A stretch of DNA of 6,680 nucleotides from Verrucomicrobiota bacterium (GTDB lineage: Bacteria; Verrucomicrobiota; Verrucomicrobiia; Opitutales; UBA2995): contig JAPUIL010000098.1 of assembly GCA_027297085.1 (NCBI GenBank), positions 1 to 6,680 of the forward strand, in the 5' to 3' direction. The translations under genes were made by a program, and so were the position numbers. The notes beneath the pieces are model-generated. The model was given only the letters and a program-made list of their open reading frames with translations, was not told where the DNA came from and searched no databases. Positions 1 through 4,546 of the stretch are shown here, in pieces; the stretch's first letter is position 1, and every line of letters begins with the position of its first letter.

Positions 1-1
1 C

Positions 2-85
2 ATAAAAGACTACAACTTCATCATTTACTCACGAATCGATGAACTGGCAATAACCATGTCAGAACACAAACCAAGATCAATATAA
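2..85 (+). CDS. Possible C-terminal end of an unidentified upstream gene (partial)
   Basis: Reading from base 2, the frame is open for 27 codons and ends at TAA (83-85). The peptide has a protein-like look, with the hydrophobic patch NFIIYSRIDELAI followed by a polar tail ending HKPRSI. A 7-bp hairpin starts at the stop codon, which is where a gene end would be expected, and the palindromic elements start only after it. One of the other two + frames stops immediately and the other stops at base 42. The stretch is too short to assign a family, and it could be chance open frame. The rest of the gene would lie left of the window. Confidence 0.35.
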   Translation: MKDYNFIIYSRIDELAITMSEHKPRSI

Positions 86-103
86 TCCTTTAAAATAAGG
101 ATT
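84..103 (+). terminator. Small hairpin after possible upstream stop codon
   Basis: AATCCTT (84-90) pairs perfectly with AAGGATT (97-103) around a 6-nt loop, TAAAAT. It overlaps the TAA of the possible upstream reading frame. No run of T follows (CCTTTGA), so it is not a classical intrinsic terminator. It may instead be a weak terminator, a 3' end-stabilising hairpin, or chance. Confidence 0.3.
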
Positions 104-121
104 CCTTTGACGTAGCGCAGC

Positions 122-187
122 GGAGATGGGACACCTCGCAGAGGTGGGTGCAACGCACCGAGCACCGCGAGCCAATCTGCCATCTCC
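122..187 (+). repeat. Structured repeat element, copy A
   Basis: This element shares GTGCAACGCACCGAG (148-162) and CGAGCCAATCTG (168-179) with copy B at 536-614. It folds into hairpin 1 (CACCTC 132-137 with GAGGTG 141-146, loop GCA) and hairpin 2 (GGTGC 147-151 with GCACC 155-159, loop AAC). It is closed either by GGAGATGG (122-129) with CCATCTCC (180-187), or by AGATGG (124-129) with CCAATCT (172-178) and one bulged A. The second closing stem is also possible in copy B. Two small hairpins inside a closing stem is typical of REP/BIME-type mobile repeats but also fits a small structured RNA. Confidence 0.65.
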
Positions 188-190
188 CAC

Positions 191-227
191 CAGCCTACGC
201 TTGGTTCGAAGAATAAAGCGTAGGCTG
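191..227. repeat. 12-bp perfect stem-loop
   Basis: CAGCCTACGCTT (191-202) is the exact reverse complement of AAGCGTAGGCTG (216-227). The 13-nt loop contains the palindrome TTCGAA. It begins 3 nt after copy A closes and ends 3 nt before the next stem-loop. No T run follows, so it is not a standard terminator. The shared CGTAGGCT core also occurs after gene 2 (4129-4136), which suggests a family relationship. Confidence 0.65.
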
Positions 228-230
228 TCA

Positions 231-305
231 CGCCGTAATCCCGATCAGGGTGGAGGCGGACCTTCCACGTTAAACAGCGAGACTTCCACCTCCGAAGCTA
301 CGGCG
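231..305. repeat. Nested inverted repeat with inner hairpin
   Basis: CGCCGTA (231-237) pairs with TACGGCG (299-305) and encloses a 7-bp hairpin: GTGGAGG (250-256) with CCTTCCAC (261-268), one bulged T, loop CGGA. A second CTTCCAC at 283-289 could compete for the same GTGGA strand, giving two alternative inner folds. It is probably a further REP-like unit. Confidence 0.5.
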
Positions 306-357
306 AGACAAGCCGGCTTGGCAGGCCATGCTGTTATTCTGCGCTTCGCTTAGTAGA

Positions 358-419
358 TGTGTCGTCACCATGCTAGCTTCGCTCTGCGAGCTACGCATGG
401 CGCTACCATCGGCGACACA
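358..419. repeat. Long imperfect hairpin inside a 9-bp closing stem
   Basis: Bases 358-366 pair with 411-419 (9 bp, one G-T wobble). Inside, 368-400 forms a hairpin of 14 pairs with two single-base bulges: CCATGC with GCATGG, then TAGC with GCTA, then TCGC with GCGA, loop TCT. AGCTACGCA (389-397) is also the exact reverse complement of TGCGTAGCT (435-443), so a competing downstream pairing exists. Long folds with bulges like this are typical of palindromic repeats that were once perfect. Confidence 0.55.
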
Positions 420-470
420 GATGGATGCATTCCCTGCGTAGCTGAAAAAGCGAAACACGGGCAATGAAAC

Positions 471-499
471 AAACCTTCTGCTGAAAACGGGAGGTTTTT
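471..499 (+). terminator. Weak terminator-like hairpin with T tract
   Basis: AAACCT (471-476) pairs with AGGTTT (492-497) around a 15-nt loop, and the T tract runs to 499. The stem is only 6 bp and AT-rich and no gene end lies nearby, so a real terminator is doubtful. It could stop read-through from the left before gene 1. Confidence 0.25.
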
Positions 500-535
500 C
501 TTGTCAATCCCAAGGCAAATGAGAACTGCCGAAGA

Positions 536-614
536 CAGATTGACAGAGCGGAGGGGAGATGGGGCACTCCACAGGAGTGAGTGCAACGCACCGAGTCGAA
601 GACGAGCCAATCTG
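536..614 (+). repeat. Structured repeat element, copy B (upstream of gene 1)
   Basis: This is the second copy of the element at 122-187, in the same orientation, with GTGCAACGCACCGAG at 581-595 and CGAGCCAATCTG at 603-614. Hairpin 1 is CACTCC (565-570) with GGAGTG (574-579), loop ACA. Compared with copy A, two neighbouring base pairs have changed on both sides (C-G to T-A, T-A to C-G), so pairing is kept while sequence changes. Hairpin 2 is GTGC (581-584) with GCAC (588-591). The copy is closed by CAGATTG (536-542) with CAATCTG (608-614), or by AGATGG (557-562) with CCAATCT (607-613) as in copy A. It ends 83 bp before the preferred gene 1 start and could lie in its leader. Confidence 0.65.
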
Positions 615-697
615 GCATTAGAGCAACGAACAACTTGCCTTTACCTTTCGAAATTAAAAGATCCAGTGGTCGAACCATCTTCAAGAGTTTTGTGCCT

Positions 698-3241
698 ATG
701 CCCCAAAAGCTGACGTTATTTACCACCACCCTCCTCTTTCTTCTGGGAGCGATTCTAAGTTACGGACAGGCACCGTCATGGGTCTACCCTTCGGCTTTGT
801 CCGGTGGCAACTATATGTATAACTTTTACTTTCCGCCACCGACAAGCTCCACACCCTGGGCACCGGATTGGTCTCCGGATGGGAAATCGATTGCGGTAGC
901 CATGAGCGGCTCGATCTGGAAAGTCGATCCAAAGAATGGGCAGGCAGACGAAATGACCTATTCGCCCAAGTATCACTCGTCGCCGGACTGGTCGCCCGAT
1001 GGTATGTGGATCCTTTATACAGCAGACGATGGTGGCCAAACCATTCAGCTGGAGATCCTAAACGTCGAAACCGGAGAAAGTCACCAGCTGACCAACGACA
1101 ACTTTATTTATACCGATCCGGTGTTCTCACCGGATGGTAGTCGAGTGGCCTACGTCTCAACCAGACCAAACGGTTACTTCAACCTCTACGTTCGTCCGAT
1201 CGAAAACGGGCTCTGGAGCGGTGAGGAAATCGCAATCTCACGAGATAACAAGTATGCAAATGACCGCCTGTACTTCGGGGAATGGGACATGCACATCACT
1301 CCCGCCTGGATGCCGAATGGAGAAGAGCTGCTCCTCGTATCCAATCGGAACATACCACTAGGATCCGGCAATGTGCTACGCGTTCCCGTCGAGCAGGACG
1401 GTATATTAAATGCCCAAACCGTGCTCAACGAACAAACGCTTTATCGGACACGACCTGATGTCTCCCTGGACGGCAAGCGGTTTGTATTTTCCTCCACACG
1501 AGGGGCGGCCGATCAGTTCAGCAACCTCTATGTTCAGCCAACCATAGGCGGTGAGCCTTACAAACTTACGTTTTTTCAACACGATGCGTTTCATCCCAGA
1601 TGGTCCCCCGACGGAGAATGGATTACCTACATCTCCAACGCTGGCGGACTACCCCGATTAGCTTTATTGGAGACTTACGGCGGCGCCCAGAAAACCGTGC
1701 CTATTACCGAACGTAATTGGAAGCGACCGATGGGCGTGCTATCAATCCAAACGGTTCACAAGAATACAGGCCAACCGACCGGGTCCCGCATTCATTTGAC
1801 GGCTGCGGACGGCAAGGCCTACGTCCCGCTAAACACCTATGGACGAGCCTCAAATGTCGGAGACAAGGTCTTCCATACCTCCGGCACGTTTCAACTTGAG
1901 CTGCCCGTTGGTCCGGTTGAGCTGACGGTGGTTAAAGGATTCGAATTCTGGCCGGCAGAAGTTTACGCAACTATAGAAGCTAACAAAGTTTCGAAGGTAA
2001 AAGTCGAACTGGAACCGATGGCTGATTTGGCCGCAAATGGCTGGTATAGCGGATCGACTCACGTGCACATGAATTACGGAGGCAATTTGAACAACAGCCT
2101 TGAAAATCTTATGCGGATGTCGGAGGCGGAAGACCAGGACCTGGTCCTGGAACAAATCGCCAACAAGGACAATCGCATACTGGACTATCAGTTTTTCGAG
2201 CCGGGAGGCGGACCCCATTCGCTCTCGAGAAAGGAACGCCTGTTGGTAGTTGGGCAGGAGTACCGTCCGCCATTCTACGGCCACGTTTTTATGTTTGGCA
2301 TGAAAGACAACCTCATTTCACCTTTCACCACTGGTTACGAGGGCACCGCCATCGAGAGCCTTTACCCCAGCAACACCGACATGCTTCGCAAGGCCAGGAA
2401 GCAGGGAGCCTGGGTTGGATACGTGCACGCCTACGCAGGCGAGCAGGACCCTCTTGAGAATGATTTGGGACAGGCCAAAGGTCTAATGGTAGACGCCGCG
2501 CTTGGGACTATAGACGCTATGGAGTGGTCGAACGCGGGACGGGCTGGATTCTTTCCTTTGTACGCCATCTGGAACAACGGCCTGAGAGTTTCTATCTGCG
2601 CGGGTGAAGACTCCATAAGCGATCTCCATCGGACCAAGTTGGTCGGTACGTTCAGGACCTATGTTTACACCGGCGTAAAGGATCTCGACATGACAGCGTG
2701 GTTCAATGGCCTAAAGAATGGTCATGCCTTCGCCTCGAATGGTCCGCTGATTGAGTTTACAGTCAACGGCAAGATCCCAGGAGAATCCATAAAAGTTCCA
2801 AGCAGTGGCGGGACGGTTCAAATTGAGGCACGGGTGCAATGCATCGCACCTCTCGAGAAGCTATTGCTGATTCACAACGGTCAGGTGGTGGATGAAGTTC
2901 TGCTCGAAGGAGACCGAACTCACTTCGATTACCAGAAGTCATTCAAAGTGTCTAAGAGTGGCTGGTATCACCTTCGTGCCGAAGGAAAACCGGAAGAACG
3001 TTTTCCTTTGGATGGCACCTACGCACAAGCGTTCACCAATCCAGTCTGGGTGATGGTTGATAACCAGCCAATACGAAGCTCTGAGGCAGCCGAGTACTCG
3101 GTTCGCTGGATCGACAAGCTCCGTCAGTTGGCCGAAGCCCATCCGGGTTGGCGCTCCCAAAAAGAGCGGGATCATGTCTTTGCACAATTCGACGAAGCGA
3201 GGGAGGTTTATCAGCACTTCGGGGCAGAGGCATCCAAGTAG
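698..3241 (+). CDS. Exported TolB-like beta-propeller / CehA-McbA-type metallohydrolase
   Basis: The protein has 847 residues from ATG 698. This start gives a signal peptide (MPQK, then hydrophobic LTLFTTTLLFLLGAILSYG, likely cleaved after GQA). The longer GTG start at 581 lies inside repeat copy B and would put 39 non-signal residues in front. Six PD40-type motifs (WSPDG or variants) near residues 58, 98, 143, 204, 255 and 302 give a TolB-like propeller. Residues 345-441 look like a beta-rich carboxypeptidase-regulatory or Ig-like domain. A CehA/McbA PHP-like domain follows (about 448-690), with likely metal ligands in THVH (His455, His457), GQEY (Glu521), GHVF (His529), YVHAY (His577) and GEDS (Asp638). 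It ends with the family-typical RTYVYTG...FASNGPLIEFTVNG. A beta domain and a helical tail follow. Known relatives hydrolyse ester or amide bonds of small molecules. The substrate is unknown and probably periplasmic or extracellular. Gene 2 follows after 69 bp. Family call firm; activity inferred. Confidence 0.88.
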   Translation: MPQKLTLFTTTLLFLLGAILSYGQAPSWVYPSALSGGNYMYNFYFPPPTSSTPWAPDWSPDGKSIAVAMSGSIWKVDPKNGQADEMTYSPKYHSSPDWSPDGMWILYTADDGGQTIQLEILNVETGESHQLTNDNFIYTDPVFSPDGSRVAYVSTRPNGYFNLYVRPIENGLWSGEEIAISRDNKYANDRLYFGEWDMHITPAWMPNGEELLLVSNRNIPLGSGNVLRVPVEQDGILNAQTVLNEQTLYRTRPDVSLDGKRFVFSSTRGAADQFSNLYVQPTIGGEPYKLTFFQHDAFHPRWSPDGEWITYISNAGGLPRLALLETYGGAQKTVPITERNWKRPMGVLSIQTVHKNTGQPTGSRIHLTAADGKAYVPLNTYGRASNVGDKVFHTSGTFQLELPVGPVELTVVKGFEFWPAEVYATIEANKVSKVKVELEPMADLAANGWYSGSTHVHMNYGGNLNNSLENLMRMSEAEDQDLVLEQIANKDNRILDYQFFEPGGGPHSLSRKERLLVVGQEYRPPFYGHVFMFGMKDNLISPFTTGYEGTAIESLYPSNTDMLRKARKQGAWVGYVHAYAGEQDPLENDLGQAKGLMVDAALGTIDAMEWSNAGRAGFFPLYAIWNNGLRVSICAGEDSISDLHRTKLVGTFRTYVYTGVKDLDMTAWFNGLKNGHAFASNGPLIEFTVNGKIPGESIKVPSSGGTVQIEARVQCIAPLEKLLLIHNGQVVDEVLLEGDRTHFDYQKSFKVSKSGWYHLRAEGKPEERFPLDGTYAQAFTNPVWVMVDNQPIRSSEAAEYSVRWIDKLRQLAEAHPGWRSQKERDHVFAQFDEAREVYQHFGAEASK

Positions 3242-3310
3242 CATTAACTCTTTATTTTTATGGAATTGGAGAAAAAGAAAGCGTAAAAGAAAGAGTGGGA
3301 CGCTAAGATT

Positions 3311-4120
3311 ATGCTTAAACAAGAAAAGGGATCATTATATCAACCCGACCAGGAAGGGCTAATTTTTCCGGAGGAACCGCAGTTCGAAACCATTGAGGAA
3401 GAGCGTCACCACCTCAAAATACATTTGGCCGCGGCGTGCAGATTCTTTCATAAATGTCATTTTGACTACGGCTTCGCCGGGCATTTGACGATAAGGGATC
3501 CGGAGCGGCCCGAACTTTATTGGACTAATCCGATGGCGGTCCCCTTTTCGAAGGTGTGTGTTTCGAATCTTATTTTGGCTGATCACAAGGGGAAAGTGAT
3601 TGAGGGCAACCATGCCATTAACCAGGCCGGCTTTATTTTGCACGGAGCAGTACATGAAGAGCATCCGGATATTCTGGCCATGTGTCATGCCCACACCGTT
3701 TACGGTACTGCTTGGGCGGCGACGGGGCGCGAGCTCGATCCTATCACTCAGGATGCGGCTGCATTTTATGAGGATCATGTGGTGATAGCCGATGAAGGAG
3801 GAAAAGTAGCAGTAGAAGCGAAAGCGGGATACGAAGTCTCTCGAGCCTTTGGAAACAACAAAGCAGCCATCCACCAAAACCACGGCCTGCTGACGGCCAG
3901 TCGCCACAGTATCGATGCCGCCGCGTTTTGGTTCTCAGCTTTGGAACGGTGCTGCCAGCAGCAACTTCTCGTCGAAGCTTCCGGCATAAAACCTAAATTA
4001 GTTCCACCCGACAAGGCACGCTACACTCACAAACATGTGGGGAGCGAGTATATCGGTTGGTTGCACTTCCAAACCATTTTTGACGAAATATCTACCACCC
4101 AGCCAGACCTGTATAATTAG
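3311..4120 (+). CDS. Class II aldolase/adducin family protein
   Basis: The protein has 269 residues, no signal peptide and no membrane segment, so it is cytoplasmic. The class II aldolase fold is shown by GHLTIRDP (57-64), CHAHT with metal-binding His126 and His128, and the third metal ligand His191 in HQNHGLLT. DPITQDAAAFYEDH (143-156) is typical of the adducin-like branch. Aligned by eye with E. coli fuculose-phosphate aldolase (FucA), the catalytic Glu73 position falls on Gly107 (QAGFILH). The zinc site is therefore kept but the classical acid/base is not. Relatives act as aldolases, epimerases or decarboxylases on sugar phosphates or hydroxy acids, and many in this branch have no known substrate. 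A weak purine-rich stretch (3286-3300) lies 10 nt or more before ATG. The short gap after gene 1 suggests one operon. Family call firm; reaction unknown. Confidence 0.9.
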   Translation: MLKQEKGSLYQPDQEGLIFPEEPQFETIEEERHHLKIHLAAACRFFHKCHFDYGFAGHLTIRDPERPELYWTNPMAVPFSKVCVSNLILADHKGKVIEGNHAINQAGFILHGAVHEEHPDILAMCHAHTVYGTAWAATGRELDPITQDAAAFYEDHVVIADEGGKVAVEAKAGYEVSRAFGNNKAAIHQNHGLLTASRHSIDAAAFWFSALERCCQQQLLVEASGIKPKLVPPDKARYTHKHVGSEYIGWLHFQTIFDEISTTQPDLYN

Positions 4121-4127
4121 GAAACAA

Positions 4128-4181
4128 CCGTAGGCTACGGCTATTGGCTGGGATTCATCAATTTATCGGTCAATTTGAATC
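4128..4181 (+). terminator. Two small hairpins directly after gene 2
   Basis: CCGTA (4128-4132) pairs with TACGG (4136-4140) around GGC, 8 nt after the gene 2 stop. GATTCA plus AATT (4152-4163) pairs with AATT plus TGAATC (4172-4181), with a 2-nt bulge and an 8-nt loop. C-rich DNA rather than a T run follows, so intrinsic termination is not shown. They may protect the 3' end of the transcript. Confidence 0.3.
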
Positions 4182-4205
4182 TCCCCCCTTCCCCGCTATT
4201 AAGCC

Positions 4206-4226
4206 CTACTTTAGTCATCAAAGTAG
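4206..4226. repeat. 7-bp perfect inverted repeat
   Basis: CTACTTT (4206-4212) pairs with AAAGTAG (4220-4226) around a 7-nt loop. The same two strings, in the opposite order, form most of the closing stem of the cloverleaf element after gene 3 (6500-6506 and 6557-6563). They may be left-over ends of the same repeat family. Confidence 0.4.
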
Positions 4227-4244
4227 CGAAGCTGGTTTTCCAAT

Positions 4245-4325
4245 CCGCCGGAGGTGATTCTTTCTGCGGGGTAACAAACTACCGGCGGTTTTGGCTACCG
4301 AGCTCGCGACATCACCCAAACCGCC
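4245..4325. repeat. Inverted repeats with mutually exclusive pairings
   Basis: CCGCCGG (4245-4251) pairs perfectly with CCGGCGG (4282-4288), while the overlapping GGCGGTTT (4284-4291) pairs perfectly with AAACCGCC (4318-4325). The two stems cannot coexist. GGTGAT (4253-4258) also matches ATCACC (4311-4316), which is compatible with the second stem. A CGAGCTCG palindrome (4299-4306) sits in the loop. It is probably a decayed or composite REP-like unit. A switching RNA is possible but unsupported. Confidence 0.45.
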
Positions 4326-4378
4326 CTACCTAAAATACAAAATCCGAGGTAGGGACCGATCGCCGAGCGGTCCGCTAC
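4324..4378. repeat. GTAG...CTAC palindromic element
   Basis: CCCTACCT (4324-4331) pairs with AGGTAGGG (4347-4354) around a 15-nt loop. Overlapping it, GTAGGGACCG (4349-4358) pairs with CGGTCC-CTAC (4368-4378) with one bulged G and the 9-nt loop ATCGCCGAG. GTAG...CTAC ends are shared with the element at 6499-6564, and a CGGTCC-type arm recurs in reverse orientation near 6653-6662. This matches the pattern of dispersed REP-like repeats that I associate from memory with Verrucomicrobiota genomes. Confidence 0.55.
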
Positions 4379-4476
4379 AGATGAGTATGAACAAAAAAAT
4401 GAAAGAATGCGTCAGGCTGCCCCGAAGAAAGATTCACACCCCAATCCGCCATTCTCTGAGATAACCATTGCAGTTC

Positions 4477-4546
4477 AGGGTTAGAATCCTTTAGGCAATG
4501 TAGTTTAATATACTACCCTAAGAGAACCCTTTTTTTCGATTAAACT
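4477..4546 (+). promoter_or_regulatory. Putative promoter and leader of gene 3
   Basis: TATACT (4509-4514) matches the bacterial -10 consensus at five of six positions, but no good -35 lies at the usual distance. It sits in a near-palindrome, GTAGTTTAATATACTAC (4500-4516), which could be an operator or a small RNA hairpin. AGGGTT (4477-4482) can pair with AACCCT (4525-4530), whose last T begins a run of seven T (4530-4536) ending 10 nt before the start codon. No Shine-Dalgarno sequence is visible, and the start is preceded by T- and A-rich leader. The role is uncertain. Confidence 0.3.

Larger units (their letters stand above)
104..697. other. Non-coding, palindrome-rich region upstream of gene 1
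   Basis: I see no credible gene here: the open frames are short, overlap on both strands and run through the repeats. The region holds consecutive stem-loops (122-187, 191-227, 231-305, 358-419, 471-497 and 536-614) and the 10-bp perfect palindrome AAGCCGGCTT (310-319). The first three are separated by only 3 nt each, so they look like adjacent folded units rather than scattered inverted repeats. GCTTCGCT occurs twice (343-350 and 376-383). The stretch 615-697 next to gene 1 is unstructured and carries no convincing promoter. It may be a mosaic of REP-like elements, a structured RNA, or both. Confidence 0.6.
4121..4546. other. Non-coding region between genes 2 and 3
   Basis: These 426 bp hold small hairpins just after gene 2 (4128-4140 and 4152-4181), a pyrimidine run (4181-4193), a 7-bp hairpin (4206-4226), two larger palindromic elements (4245-4325 and 4324-4378) and an AT-rich leader before gene 3. 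A 27-codon frame (4381-4464) is strongly basic but has no ribosome binding site and is not called as a gene. The region separates gene 3 from the gene 1-gene 2 pair, so gene 3 probably has its own promoter. Confidence 0.6.

Noticed and set aside
81..86. Perfect TATAAT, a possible -10 promoter box
   Set aside because: No -35-like hexamer lies at 16-18 bp upstream, and it overlaps the stop of the possible upstream gene in AT-rich DNA. Chance is likely.
269..275. GTTAAAC, matching the integron attC core GTTRRRY
   Set aside because: No matching RYYYAAC core was found upstream in 1-268, and there is no integrase or cassette layout.
581..697. N-terminal extension of gene 1 from GTG 581
   Set aside because: It is encoded by repeat copy B and the unstructured spacer and would bury the signal peptide 39 residues from the N-terminus.
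104..697. CRISPR array or tandem-repeat array
   Set aside because: Only two copies of one element exist, about 400 bp apart, and the other palindromes differ in sequence. There is no regular repeat-spacer pattern.
2134..2150. Perfect 7-bp hairpin inside gene 1 (CCAGGAC/GTCCTGG)
   Set aside because: It is fully accounted for by the codons for residues near DQDLVLE and has no sign of independent function.
3247..3296. ACTCTTT/AAAGAGT pairing between genes 1 and 2 as a terminator
   Set aside because: The 7-bp AT-rich stem has a 36-nt loop and no following T run, so it is unlikely to stop transcription.
4381..4464. 27-codon, strongly basic open frame (starts MSMNKKMKE) upstream of gene 3
   Set aside because: There is no ribosome binding site, it begins at the edge of a palindromic element, and it is too short to judge from sequence alone.
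4476..4492. Resemblance to a tRNA T-arm (GGTTAGAATCC)
   Set aside because: The stem does not pair well and no anticodon, D-arm or acceptor stem surrounds it.
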